A DNA stretch of 64,000 bases, taken from the NCBI RefSeq assembly GCF_019059575.1, contig NW_024881713.1:434001-498000 (forward strand). Reading direction: 5' to 3'. This DNA comes from Amphibalanus amphitrite. Its lineage: Eukaryota > Arthropoda > Thecostraca > Balanomorpha > Balanidae. This document shows, piece by piece, positions 22,110-32,997 of this stretch. The stretch's first letter is position 1. Each line of letters opens with the position of its first letter. The notes under the pieces are model-generated. The model was not told the origin of the DNA and searched no databases. It worked only from the letters and a program-made list of their open reading frames with translations. The translations under genes and the position numbers were made by a program.

Positions 22110-23473
22110 GCTCTCCCACTGACATATCCGAGCTGAAAGCTGCACTGGCTCTGAGCCAGTCACTAGACGTCACCGCAGGTCCGTGTGCAGTGGACAGCCG
22201 TCCTAGGGAGGTATCTTTGAGAGATCTCCAGCTCAGCTCCAGCATGTCCGTCCTGCCAGTCCAGTCAGGTCAGTCCAAGCAGTCGGACCAGGTGTTTCTC
22301 AGCGCCATCTCGCCACTGGTCGGCTTCCAGCGCCTCCTGGGACAGCTGAACGTCAGCACGGAGTCGGGGAGGGCGGCCTGGGCCGGCAGGCTCTGGCGGG
22401 CGTACGCTGTCCTTCTGAACGCCGCCCTCCTGGTCAGTGTGATCGCCCACACGATTCCGTACCTCTCCGTTCTGTCGGAGCTCTCCCAGAAGCGCGGTCC
22501 GTTCAAGGCTTTCGTACAGACCGAGGGGTACGGCCTGGGCACGCTCCTCCGCGTCACGGCCGTTTTCCTGAACGCCGGTGTCACAGGACGGAAGGTCAGG
22601 GACGTTCTCAGTCAGCTGCAATCCGTCTCTGCAGCGATCGCCGTGGAATCGGCCACATTTGCGTCGCGGATGCGCCGTTTCCGCCGTCTGTTGGTCGGCC
22701 TGCTGGCGCTGCTGTCTCTGCTCGCTGCTGTGGAGGCGGCCCTGGACCTGCTGAGGCGCGGGACGGGCTGTCCGGCGGTGCTGGGTCTGCGTCACTGCGG
22801 TTGGCACCTGCTGCTGGCGCCCGGCCGGTTCGTCATGAGCGTCAGCTACGTCATGGTATCCGGGCAGCTGCTGCTGATCAGCCTCCTCTGCGCCGCCGGT
22901 CTGCGCTGCGTGCACGAGCAGCTGCGCCAGCTGCACCCCGAGCAGCCGCAGCTGGCCGAGCGGCTGCGGCAGCTGCGCGCGCAGCACCAGCGGCTGGTGG
23001 ACGCGCACCGCCAGCTGCTCTCGGCCGGCGGCGCGGCCGTCACCTCCGTCATGACGGCGGCCCTTCTCACGGCCATCACCTCCACCTGTCTGCTGCTCTG
23101 GGGCGTGACGTACACCGTGACCAGCGGCCGCGGCCAGCCGCTGCTGCGTGTCGCGCCGCCGGCTCTGCAGGCGCTGGCTGCAGTCATGGTGCTGCTGGCG
23201 CCCGCCGAGGCCGGCCAGCAGCTCCTGCAGCCGCTGGGTGACGCGCAGCGCCGCCTGCTGCGCCTGGAGACGCGCCCGGCCGGCCCGGCCGACCGGCAGC
23301 GGCGCCGCTACCTGGCCGAGCTGGAGCGCGACCTGGCCACGGCCGGCGACCTGGGCCTGTTCCGACTGCACCGGCCGCTGGCGCTTGCCGTGCTCAACAT
23401 CGTGTACACGTCCTACATGATCATGTCTCAGTTTCAGCAGGCGCAGGAGACGGCGTGCCCGACACCCGCCTGA
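22110..23473 (+). CDS. Gustatory receptor of the insect chemoreceptor superfamily (7tm_7)
   Basis: Predicted seven-helix chemosensory channel of the plasma membrane, with the N-terminus inside in this superfamily. Numbering from the first ATG at 22244 (409 residues), hydrophobic segments lie near 53-74, 100-113, 150-166, 205-221, 264-291, 304-320 and 379-396. The last helix ends YTSYMIMSQF (about 388-397), matching the family's C-terminal TYxxxxxQF with Y changed to S. A charged, Gln/Leu-rich loop (about 222-262) precedes helix 5, as in other Grs. The frame is open from 22100, with plausible protein (ISELKAALALSQSL) upstream of the ATG and an acceptor-like GACCACAG at 22110. An upstream exon may therefore supply the true start. 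Codons are very GC-rich. The ligand cannot be inferred. No disabling change is seen. Confidence 0.8.
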
Positions 23474-25047
23474 ACGCTGCTGCCACTCGGCCAGGCGGCT
23501 CTGGAGTCGGCACTCGGCTCCAGAGCCGCTGGTAAAGGTGGCCAGTTGGCCGTGCGCAGCACACTCTGCCCGGTAACGGTACTGCAGCAGCGATTCAACC
23601 GCCCGACATTTGGAGGGCCGCAAGCCGCACCGTGTAGGTCAGTGAGCTATTATTGCGGAACTAGTTATCCGTGCAGCTATTTTCTGATTATTTATGGAAT
23701 GTATATTGGTTGCCTGTCTATTTATTAGATTGGTGGTTTTCGGCATCTCGTAGTTAGGCCGTATTTTCGGAAACCGCTCTGCATTGCTCCGTTTAGCGTC
23801 AGCTCTAATACAAGGCCAGCGCACTATGGAACGAGCTTGTTTTCTACTGAAAGCAGGGATTCGGAGACCCGCGGTCGACTACATAAAAGAGCATGAAATG
23901 CGTAAAGGCTAAACCCACACACAGTCGTCCGGTCATGTCACCCGACTCCCCCAATCAATAATTTCCCCTCCATTGGTCACCAGAGACGCTCGGACAAGTT
24001 GTCCTCTCTGTCAGGAGTTTCCAGTCAGCTCTCCTCTCTGCCGCTGCACTCCGTCTACATCCCCTCTCCCTCCCCATGACCTATGGTGAGCGCCGCTTCT
24101 CCTGCAGCGGAGACTGCCCCGCACGGGCACGGTTCGCTGCATGTGGTCGTATGTTGGGGAGTCGCCCGCCGAGCGCCGAGGGGTCCGAGTCAGGGGTCGT
24201 CTGAACTGTGAGACAGCTCTCCTTTGCCACGAAAGACGTAGGTAAATCAGGCCTGGTGTAACCGGTCGCAGGATTGGGTCTTCATTACGCATTATCAATA
24301 TGACACGAACGGTTGCCACACTTTCGTTGCTGATATCAATCGTCAAACTACATCTCTACCAGTGCGTGGATATATGGGGAGTTCAGAAGCTGAATCCATA
24401 ACCGCCGCTAACGGTGCACCCGTCGATCTCAGTCGCGGTGTCAGCCACTGAAGCCCTTTCCGGCCCGGCGCACAGACATCTCTGTAGAGATGTAGAGTCG
24501 CCCAACTGATTGCACCATTGTAAAACGAGACCTGGAGCAGGGGAGGTGCGACAGTAAATTACGATGTTTCACTTCATCCAATTACAATGGAAAAAGGCGG
24601 CGGCCCCGGCGGCTCCCCGTGCAGGGGTGCTGATAATAGAGAGTCTGTGTCGGAGCGTCACCGCGACCCCCGTCGCTCCCGTCGTCCTCCGGGACCCATT
24701 TCAGACCCGGGCGGCAAATGAGTCATGTCATCGGGTCACTACCCCCTGACGGCGGAGTGATTCGGGGAAGAACTACCGTAAAATGTTAGATGCCAATGCT
24801 ACGTATGGAGTGCGAATATATTCGGGAATGTTACACTACAGGTTACACATATGAGAGCAATGCTAAATAAATAATTTACCAAACAGGTTTCGCGGGAAGA
24901 CCTATCACGCTTACAGCTTTGAAGATAGGTACAGCAAAACGTTCAAGACATGAAAGGTGTAAAATTACTATAGGGCCTACAAAACTGCTATCTCTAAAAT
25001 TCGAGGTTTAGGAATTTTAACCCCCCTCCAAAAAAAAAACATCTTTT
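23474..25047. other. Downstream flank of the receptor; no gene recognised
   Basis: No recognisable coding domain or repeat. An AATAAATAA word occurs at about 24867, too far to assign confidently as the receptor's polyadenylation signal. Confidence 0.4.
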
Positions 25048-25051
25048 TTAA

Positions 25052-25852
25052 CCCGCGCACCGACGGGGGGCGGATATCTGCCCCCCCCCCCTGAGGTTTT
25101 TCGCGGATAGCGGGAAAACCGCGGCGTTACCGCCGCGAAATTTGGTACGACTATTCTCTCATCAATTTTACACATGGTGTGCAAGTTTGAACCTCCTAAC
25201 TTTTAAGGTCAGGTCACCAGGTCACTTTGAATGACCCAACCTCAAGTCACTTTCTTGCAACTTTGTCACCGTGCCAGAGCTACAGTAGATGTCGGAGGCC
25301 TTTGAAAGTCGCAGGATGTTATAAGGTCATTAGTAGCTACAATTTGTATATCTCGGAAATTTGATGTCGGTGACCTAAGGTCAGGTCAATTTGGCGACCT
25401 CCCCATTATAAGTCAATGGGGGAAAAATCAACTCCCTGTTTTTACCACTAAAACGGGTCGGAATGGCCCCATATACCATACATGACTTCATATACGATCA
25501 ACCTTCACTACCTTGAGGTCTGTTTTGCTGTTGGGCAGCTGTAAGGTCATGTGACGTCATCAAAGGTCGCCAAAGGTTTTTTTGCCAATAACTCCGTACA
25601 GGAACAAGATACAGCCGCGCGGATGGTCTCATTGTGTTCAGCTCTTCAAGACGCATCGAATGATATACATGATGACCTCGAGGTCACGTGACCTGAGGTC
25701 AACCTTTGACCTTGACCTTTCGAGGTCAACATATATATCATTCGATGCGGATTGACGAGAGGATCACGGGGGGGGGGGGAGATCTCAGGGGGAGCGGTCA
25801 TCCGCCCCCCCCGTCGGTGCGAAGTTGGCGCAGACCCCCGTCGGTGCGCGGG
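25052..25852 (+). mobile_element. TTAA element, AGGTCA-rich family II
   Basis: Flanked by TTAA (25048-25051, 25853-25856). Ends CCCGCGCACCGACGGGG and CCCCGTCGGTGCGCGGG are perfect inverts for 17 bp. The body has AGGTCAGGTCACCAGGTCAC and the reverse complement of the shared core (CCATTATAAGTCAATGG at 25404-25420). G-run/C-run palindromes lie next to both ends. Confidence 0.85.
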
Positions 25853-25856
25853 TTAA

Positions 25857-26440
25857 TTTAATAGCCAAAAAAATCGATATTCGAAAAACCGGAATATATG
25901 TGATATCCCCTACAACTTCTATTCACATACCAAATTTTAGATCGATGCCTCTTTTCGTGACCAGGTTATAGCGAAAAAATATGTGGACATCAGGAGGGGT
26001 CAAGGGTGCAATTTTCCAATTCAGGGTGTCATTTCTACCTGTAGCCTTTGAGAGTGTTTAGAATGACATTCGTCCAAAATGGGTGCCTTCCAATTTTCTC
26101 CCATTTACTCATGATGGAGAGGTCGCAAAATTGACCTTACGCTAGGTCACAGATAAAAAATTACCGAGATGTACATTTCATACATACATACTGTTTTTCT
26201 CATCATTCGCTAAAAGCTAGTCAAAGTGATCGTTCACTCGGCGTAGCTATATGACGAACATTCTAACTTTTTCTGAGGTGACTGGTGAGGTCAGTAGGGA
26301 TGACCTGGAGGTCTGACCTTGAGCGACTTAAATATTATTTTTTACAATATGTGCAAAAAATGCATCAACGGGTGTGCCGCCTAATGGCGGCGCTCCGCGA
26401 TGCCATTTTTGAGATATCTGCGAAAAACCGCAAATGTGGA
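25857..26440 (+). mobile_element. Decayed AGGTCA-rich family I remnant
   Basis: Matches the right half of the 13361 element: CCATTTACTCATGATGG replaces the core, and the hairpin GGCGGCGCTCCGCGATGCC and TTTTTGAGATAT-type tail follow. The ends are no longer recognisable. It abuts the family II insertion. Confidence 0.6.
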
Positions 26441-27015
26441 ACAGAAATTGACAAGCTGAACAATGTTCTCAATAAAATCATTCCGATCACCTATCTATAA
26501 GAAGCGTGACATGTTCCCATGGATGTCGAAATCATCTACGCAAGGGCTAGGGATACGAGGTCGGATTTCACTTACAGTCAACTCAATACCTACATGTGAT
26601 ATTTACATCGTTTTACAACGGGACCAAAAATTACTATTTCACCTTCAAAGTCATGTTTTGTTGATTTTGACCCATCGCGGGGCCAGAGCCACTGTGTTTA
26701 TTGTATACCCTAAGACGGTAATCGATTACAAAGCCAGCTGACCTCCGCACCGTTGCGGTCAAATAAACAAGTCGCGACACGTCGCCGAACATAAGTCCTG
26801 GTGCAGTCATTTCTCACCGGTCTGAGAGCGGCGCGGTGGTGCGTTCAGAGGGCTCAGGGCGGGACCGGGGGGAGACACAGGGCCTGATGGACTCGTCCTG
26901 ACGGAGACAGGCTGGTGACCGACACAGCTGAACTCAGGGGTGGGCCACCCCGCCATGGCCCCGCCTACCACCCAGGCAGAGAGCGACCGCCGCCCACCCC
27001 GCCTCTTACTGTCTC
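26441..27015. other. No recognised gene
   Basis: Nothing recognisable, apart from GC-rich sequence from 26815 leading into the minisatellite. Confidence 0.4.
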
Positions 27016-27440
27016 TATAGACGGGAAGGTAGGGACCGCCACCCAACCGTCCAATGTCTCTTTAGGCGGGGAGGGAGGGGCCGCCGCCCAACCGTCTACT
27101 GACTCTTTAGGCGGGGAGGGAGGGGCCGCCGCCCAACCGTCCAATGTCTCTTTAGGCGGGGAGGGAGGGGCCGCCGCCCAACCGTCTACTGACTCTTTAG
27201 GCGGGGAGGGAGGGGCCGCCGCCCAACCGTCCACTGACTCTTTAGGCGGGGAGGGAGGGGCCGCCGCCCAACCGTCTGCTGTCTCTTTAGGCGGGGAGGG
27301 AGGGGCCGCCGCCCACCCGTCTGCTGTCTCTTTAGGCGGGGAGGGAGGGGCCGCCTCCCACCCCACCTACTCTCTCTAGGCGGGGAGGGAGAGACCGCCG
27401 CCCACCCCGCCTACTGTCTCTTTAGGCGGGGAGGGGGCCA
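27016..27440. repeat. 45-bp minisatellite, about nine units
   Basis: Unit TTTAGGCGGGGAGGGAGGGG followed by CCGCCGCCCAACCGTCTACT, with starts at 27061, 27106, 27151, 27196, 27241, 27286, 27331, 27376 and 27421. Because 45 is divisible by three, frames stay open on both strands (SLGGEGGAAAQPS on plus). There is no independent evidence that it is coding. Confidence 0.9.
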
Positions 27441-27499
27441 CCGCCCTGCGTGTCCCTGTGTTTGTCGACTGCGCAGACACATGTGGATTGTTCGGTGCG

Positions 27500-27545
27500 A
27501 TTTATGACGTCACAGATGATGAATGACGCCCAGAGAATAAACACG
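27500..27545 (+). promoter_or_regulatory. CRE-type site and AATAAA near the end of the GC-rich block
   Basis: TATGACGTCACAG contains a full TGACGTCA site; AATAAAC follows about 30 bp later. These are word matches only. Confidence 0.2.
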
Positions 27546-27786
27546 GACCGGTGAACGCTCCCGCCAGAGGCCTCGGCGACGATAATTTAGTAACAGAGCC
27601 AGCGTCGCGCTGGCCATGCATGGGCGTAGGAACGGCTGGAACATTGTGGGTGCATGGGTGCAGAAATCCAGCCATGGCCGGTGAAGCGGGGGGGGGGGGC
27701 GACACCCGAGCGAAGGCTCGTTGCGAGCTTTGAGGGTGTACCATGTCGAAAAGGTACCAACCGATAAGTGTATTTAGAAGCATTGA

Positions 27787-28988
27787 CCCTCGCATGTGTA
27801 GGGGGTCGGACGAACCCCCCCCATGGTTGTTCGCAAATAACTCGCGCAAAAAGCGGCCGATCGCGACGAAACTTTTAGTACCCTCGAGTTGATCAGTTTT
27901 ACACCTACTCTAAAAATTTTATGACCCTGACCCAAAAGACCTTTGACCTGTGACCTGATTCTCGAGACCATGTTCGGCCGGAATCGCGATTTGGCGTATG
28001 TCAGCTCACATTATCCGCGCGTTTCCAGTCTTTTTGTGATTGTAGACGTCGAAACATGTGAAATGATGTTCGTCCCATCATGCATCACGGTGGGTGTGAA
28101 GGTCACCTGAAGGTCAGGTCAGGTCATTGAACTTTTGATGACCTCGGATCACTTTTTCGAGTTTTACATGTTTATAGGGTAGTTTTTCGGGCTGATTTCG
28201 AATTAAGCATCCATTTGAACGTTTACGAAGTAGTTTTAGTGCTTTCGTGACATGCTACGACGCCGTCAGTCACTGGTAGTTGACACCTACTATGGATAGC
28301 CGGTAGGACGCCTAATGGTTGACCTGACCTGACCTGACCCGATCTGGCCTAAATGCATGAAGAAATCATCTGTGATCAAAACTAACATCAGATATTCGTG
28401 ATCAGCACCCCGAAAAACCCGATAACAGCTTCACTTTACGCAGTTCTAGCAGGTCCCGATTTTCCCGACTTTTGGAATATTGACCTGACCTGGAAGGTCA
28501 ACCAATGACCTAGGACCTTAAAATTGGGTATCATCGGCTTCCTCTCGTCACGAACAACCAGGGCTGCGGAGTCGGAGTCGGAGTCGGAGTCGGAGTCGGT
28601 CGGAGTCGACAGTTGTGCCCGGAGTCGGAGTCGGAGTCGGAGTCGATTTTAGAAACCCGAGCCGGAGTCGGAGTCGGAGTCACCGAAAATCTGTCGACTA
28701 CGCAGCCCTGCTAGGTCTGCGGAGTCGGAGTCGGGAGTTGGAGTCGGTCGGAGTCGACAATTCTGCCCGGAGTCGGAGTCGGAGTCGGAGCTGGTTTTTG
28801 AAAGCCGGAGTCTGAGTCGGAGTCGGAGTCGCCGAAAATCCATCGACTCCGCAGCCCTGCGAACAACACCCTCGTTTTTTCCGCGAAGCTCTAGCTTGAT
28901 CAGGGGCCGAACGGCAGGGGGTCCGACCGACCCCCCTCCCCCTCCCCCTACACATTAGAAGCTGGAAAACGCTGCACACATTCGAGGG
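27787..28988 (-). mobile_element. AGGTCA-rich family III element (old copy)
   Basis: Ends CCCTCGCATGTGTAGGGGG and CGAGGG. The flanks TTGA and CTAA are each one base from TTAA. The body matches 32105-32997 (AGCGGCCGATCGCGACGAAAC and the TGACCTGACCTGACC runs). Interrupted by the MITE at 28559-28859. Confidence 0.7.
28559..28859. mobile_element. Double MITE of GGAGTC repeats, CAGGGCTGCGG ends
   Basis: CAGGGCTGCGGAGTCGG at the left and CCGCAGCCCTG at the right, flanked by the 8-bp TSD CGAACAAC (28551-28558, 28860-28867), so hAT-like. The interior is GGAGTC hexamer repeats. Two tandem copies join at about 28703-28720 (CAGCCCTG-CTAGGTCT-GCGGAGTC). Confidence 0.8.
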
Positions 28989-29362
28989 CTAATATTGTCA
29001 ATATTGACTACCGCAAAAAGTAAAAGCGGCCAACTTAGCCATTTTCGAAGATATCGGGCTAAAATTTTTGACAGTGGGTCATCGGTTCGGTATGTGTTCA
29101 ATCACATGCTCCATTTCCCTTTTTTCAGCACAAATGTAAGTTTTGAAGACCATCACTGATCACAGTAGCAAATGCTTCGAAAGATGGATAGTAGGCAACA
29201 TATCCTGAATTTGCCGTGCTGCATGGGAAGTAGTGTTGATGAAAAAGGGGTTTTTGGTTCAGATTATTGTGGGTGCAGAATACATTGTCTGCACCCACTG
29301 GATAAATATTGTGGGTGCAGCTGCACCCTTGCACCCATGGTTCCTACGCTTATGTGGCCATG

Positions 29363-29890
29363 GAATGCTGCTAATAACTCAAACGAACAAATGCACGCTG
29401 CAGACAACGATGCGTGTAATTTATGGCGAGCTTCTCGAGGAAGCATTTGCTTCACACACTTTTGAATTTGGTTGCGGCCAATATTAGCTAAATGTTAAAT
29501 AGTTTAGTAATATGTGACGTGAGACAGGTTGAGTAGGTATGTATCACATATCACATATCAACATCGTCGGTTGGGACGACCAGTGCCCTGAAGGCTCCGT
29601 GATTTATGCTAAACATTATGATATTTAGCGTCGCTTAAGCTTGAAAGTGCATTCATTTGAAAGATAAGTAATCTTTCTACCAGTGGCCAAGTGGAAAACT
29701 TGTGAACTAGAAGGAACTAGAAGATATAGGTGAATTATAAAAACCTATTTTTCCACAATTTTCGCTTTTTGATAGCTCCAGCGCCACTCGGAATTTTAGT
29801 CGATTTTTCGCGCGGCAATCGTGACGCCCGACACTGTGATCCTCTACTTCGATATCGTCCATTGTGAACTGAAGTATTCAAATCAAGCCA
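29363..29890. other. Flank and probable 5' untranslated region of the LINE
   Basis: No gene recognised. The LINE 5' end should lie in this stretch, but I cannot place it because no target duplication could be matched to the 3' end. Confidence 0.35.
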
Positions 29891-30107
29891 ATGATTGACA
29901 ACCAAGCTTACCGACTGAGAATCGGAATGTTCTACATTCGTGCAAGGTTAAAACCAAAATCAACAAGATCATTTCAACATAATTCCATTGCACTGGGGAT
30001 AGCCTTGATCCTCACCCTTCTCGTCATAGGAGGTGTGGAGCAGAACCCGGGCCCTGATTCCTCGAATGAACATCCTGCTGGCCCATCCTTCTCTGGCGTA
30101 ACGTTAA
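29891..30107 (+). CDS. LINE ORF1, N-terminal part with 2A-like motif
   Basis: Starts MIDNQAYRLRIGMFYIRARL. A hydrophobic segment (SIALGIALILTLLVIGG, residues 32-48) follows, then GVEQNPGP (48-55). It is interrupted after GVTL at a TTAA site. Joined across the insertion, the frame continues directly into the second part at 30993. 2A-like sequences at ORF1 N-termini are known in some APE-type LINEs, where they may separate a signal-like leader during translation. Confidence 0.75.
29996..30055 (+). other. 2A-like ribosome-skipping motif (NPG/P)
   Basis: Residues 36-55 of ORF1 end in the 2A signature: a hydrophobic run, then G-V-E-Q-N-P-G-P. The canonical form is D(V/I)ExNPGP; here the D position is G. 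Skipping would occur between G54 and P55, releasing a short hydrophobic leader. Confidence 0.65.
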
Positions 30108-30988
30108 CCCTCGCCCGTATTGGTGTTTTTCCAGCCGCGAACGTATAAGGGGGGGGGGGGGGGGTCCGTTGGACCCCCCCACTTGCCGTTTCGCCCCTGA
30201 TCGAGCTAGAGCTTCGCGGAAAAAACGAGCGTGTTGCCCGTGACGAGAGGAAGCCGCTGATACCCAATTTTAAGGTCCTAGGTCATTGGTTGACCTTGCA
30301 GGTCAGGTCAATGACCCAAAAGTCGGGAAAATCGGGACCTGTTAGAACGTCGTAAAGTGTGGCTGCTATGGGGTTTTTCGGGGTGCTGATCACGAATATC
30401 ATGTTAGTTTTGATCACAAATGATGTCTTCATGCATTTAGGCCGGGTCGGGTCAGGTCAGGTCAGGTCAACCAGTAAGGGTGTTCGTAGTAGGTGGCAAC
30501 CGCCTCTGACAGCTTCGTAACATGTTACGAAGGCACCAAAACTACTTCGTAAATGTTCATATGGTTGCTAAATTCGAATTCAGCTCTAAAAACTGGCCTA
30601 GAAACATGTAAAACTCGAAAAAGTGAACCGAGGTCATCAAAGGTCAATGACCTGACCTGACCTTCAGGTGACCTTGACACCCACCCTAATGCATGGGGGC
30701 AACATCATATCACATGTTTGAACGCTTGAAACCACGAAAAGACTGCAAACGCGCGGCTAATGCGAGCCGACATACGCCGAATCGCGATTCCGGCCAAACA
30801 TGGTCTCGAAAAGTAGGTCACAGGTCAAAGGTCATTTGGGTCAGGGTCATGAAATTTTCAGGGTAGATGTAAAATTGATGAACGCGAGGGTACTGAAAGT
30901 TTCGTCACGATCGGCCGCTTTTTACGCGAGTTATTCGCGAAAAACCATGGGGGGGGGTCCGTTCGACCCCCCCCTATACGGGCGAGGG
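30108..30988 (+). mobile_element. TTAA element, AGGTCA-rich family III (in LINE ORF1)
   Basis: Flanked by TTAA (30104-30107, 30989-30992). Ends CCCTCGCCCGTAT and ATACGGGCGAGGG. G-run/C-run palindromes near both ends, with TCCGTTGGACC or GTCCGTTCGACC between the runs. Body with GGTCAGGTCAGGTCAGGTCA. Removing it restores ORF1 in frame. Confidence 0.9.
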
Positions 30989-30992
30989 TTAA

Positions 30993-31870
30993 TGGACGTA
31001 ATGGAAGCAATTCGACTCAGCCAGCTCCAAATTGATCAGCTTACAAAACAAGTGAACAGCATGATGATGATGCTAGCAGGCACGTCAGGAGATGGCAAGC
31101 ATGTAGCACCTGCGTCGATGACTTCGAATGTGTGTCCCTATTCGACTCCTCACCGAACCCAGACGACTCCCCCCGACCGATCGTCTGCGAGACCGGCATC
31201 CAGCGCAACGAAAGAAACGAAGAAGCCGGTGGTCAAAACAGCTTCGCAATCACCCTCTGCTGATGATCGAAAGACCCGACCAGTTTCCAGTCTGCGGAAA
31301 AGAGGCATGGACACCAGAACCAATACGGTCCCGCGCGTTGGTGCAGTCATGCTCGGCTGTCAAAACGTGCGCCGTATTGCCGCGGCGGCCAGAGACGAGT
31401 TTCTTCTTGGAGCTCAGGTAGTGTTCGACAGCATCCGGGGAGGAACTGCTCGCAGCGCCCTGTCTGCTCTTCACGGCGCTGTGGCCGGCTGCAGAGCGAT
31501 AACCGCTGACCTCGTCCTTCATCTGGGAGGAAATGATCTGTCGCGGCACAGCGTGGAGTATACGCTTGACTGCATAGTCGAGGTAATCAGGGCCGCCAAA
31601 CAAGTCAAAAAGGTAAGAGACATTGTGATATGCTCGGTGCCTCAGGACATAAATGCGACAGAGAACTTTCTCACCATGAAACGCAGTCATTTGAATGATG
31701 AACTCGAAAGAATGTGCGTCAGCGAAGGTGTTCGTTTTATTGACCTGCGACCAAGACTCAATGAGTGTGCCCACAATGGTTTAGACAGGTCCAGATTGAA
31801 TTTGAACAGAGCAGGGTGTAGAAACGTCTGGCAGATGCTGTCGAGCGAGGTAAACGGTTTTTTAGACTGA
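30993..31870 (+). CDS. LINE ORF1, C-terminal part: coiled coil and SGNH-like esterase domain
   Basis: The genuine part of this frame begins at MDVMEAIRLSQLQIDQLTKQ, a short coiled coil; the frame upstream is inserted element. After a basic Ser/Pro-rich linker comes an SGNH-hydrolase-like fold: VGAVMLGCQN at the usual GDS position, LHLGGNDLS as the GGND block, and LDRSRLNLNRAG at the usual DxxHLN position. Two catalytic positions look changed (Ser block reads GCQ, His reads R), so esterase activity is doubtful. This ORF1 type is known from CR1/L2-group LINEs, where it serves RNP formation. Confidence 0.75.
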
Positions 31871-31933
31871 GGCCTTCCAATAGTGTGACTGATTGTAGCG
31901 ACACCTGCTCAGCTAATTTTAACGTCTCGCACC

Positions 31934-32104
31934 ATGTACATACCTACTTCCAAATATGGGCTATCGATCGGCAATCTGAATGTCAGGTCACTGACACCCT
32001 CAGCCGACCTTGTGTCTGACTATGTTAAACGTCACCAAATCGATGTCATGTGCTTTACTGAGACATGGCTAAGGAAGGGTGAGCCAAATGTCCCCATCGC
32101 GACC
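31934..32104 (+). pseudogene. LINE ORF2, start of AP endonuclease (interrupted)
   Basis: SIGNLNVRSLTPSADLVSDY and IDVMCFTETWLRKGEPN are the first APE blocks (the N of LNVRS and the E of TETWL are catalytic or metal positions). It runs into an inserted element whose left boundary is blurred by a C run. Confidence 0.8.
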
Positions 32105-32997
32105 CCCCCCCCCTCGCCCGTATAGGGGGGGGGGGTCGAACGGACCCCCCCCCATGGTTTTTCGCGAATAACTCGCGTAAAAAGCGGCCGATCGCGACGA
32201 AACTTTCAGTACCCTCGCGTTAATCAATTTTACATCTACTCTGAAAATTTCATGACCCTGACCCCAATGACCTTTGACCTGTGACCTACTTTTCGAGACC
32301 ATGTTTGGCCGGAATCGCGATTCGGCGTATGTCGGCTCGCATTAGCCGCGCGTTTGCAGTCTTTTCGTGGTTTCAAGCGTTCAAACATGTGATATGATGT
32401 TGCCCCCATGCGTTAGAGTGGGTGTCAAGGTCACCTGAAGGTCAAGTCAGGTCATTGACCTTTGATGACCTCGGTACACTTTTTCGAGTTTTACATGTTT
32501 CTAGGTCAGTTTTTGCAGCTGAATTCGAATTTAGCAACCATTTGAACATTTACGAAGTAGTTTTGGTGCCTTCCTAACATGTTACGAAGCTATCAGAGGC
32601 GGTTGACACCTACTAGGAATACCCGGCAGGACCCCTACTGGTTGACCTGACCTGACCTGACCCGACCCGGACTAAATGCATGAAGACATCATCTGTGATC
32701 AAAACTAACATGATATTCGTGATCAGCACCCCGAAAAACCCCGTAGCAGCCACACTTTACGACGTTCTAACAGGTCCCGATTTTCCCGACTTTTGGGTCA
32801 TTGACCTGACCTGCAAGGTCAACCAATGACCTAGGACCTTAAAATTAGGTATCATCGGCTTCCTCTCGTCACGGGCAACACGCTCGTTTTTTCTGCGAAG
32901 CTCTAGCTCGATCAGGGGCGAAACGGCAAGGGGGGGGGGGTCCAACGGACCCCCCTTTATACGTTCTCGGCTGGAAAAACACCAATACGGGCGAGGG
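32105..32997 (-). mobile_element. TTAA element, AGGTCA-rich family III (in LINE ORF2, inverted)
   Basis: Reverse-complement relative of 30108-30988, with the same ATACGGGCGAGGG end at the right followed by TTAA at 32998-33001. On the left the expected TTAA is replaced by a C run (GCGACCCCCC). The right junction resumes ORF2 in frame. Confidence 0.85.

Larger units (their letters stand above)
27619..29354. mobile_element. hAT-like element, CATGGGCGTAGGAAC ends, 1.74 kb
   Basis: Left CATGGGCGTAGGAACGGC, right complement CATAAGCGTAGGAACCATGG. 8-bp TSD TGGCCATG at 27611-27618 and 29355-29362. The subterminal word TTGTGGGTGCA is repeated at both ends. It shares termini with 51195-55663. The interior is mostly occupied by a nested TTAA-type element. 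Confidence 0.85.

Noticed and set aside
22265..23623. Long minus-strand open frame (452 codons) across the receptor
   Set aside because: Antisense of a GC-rich coding exon; Gln/Arg-rich with no domain, while the plus strand has seven hydrophobic helices and a family signature.
26915..27379. Plus-strand frame of 154 codons over the minisatellite as a gene
   Set aside because: Explained by a 45-bp repeat that stays open on both strands; no flanking coding signal.
28615..28979. SRSRSRS-type frames resembling an SR protein
   Set aside because: Direct translation of GGAGTC hexamer repeats in a MITE.
30800..30992. Upstream start (MVSKSRSQ) for LINE ORF1
   Set aside because: This part lies inside the inserted TTAA element; the same residues appear in the related element at 32105-32997.
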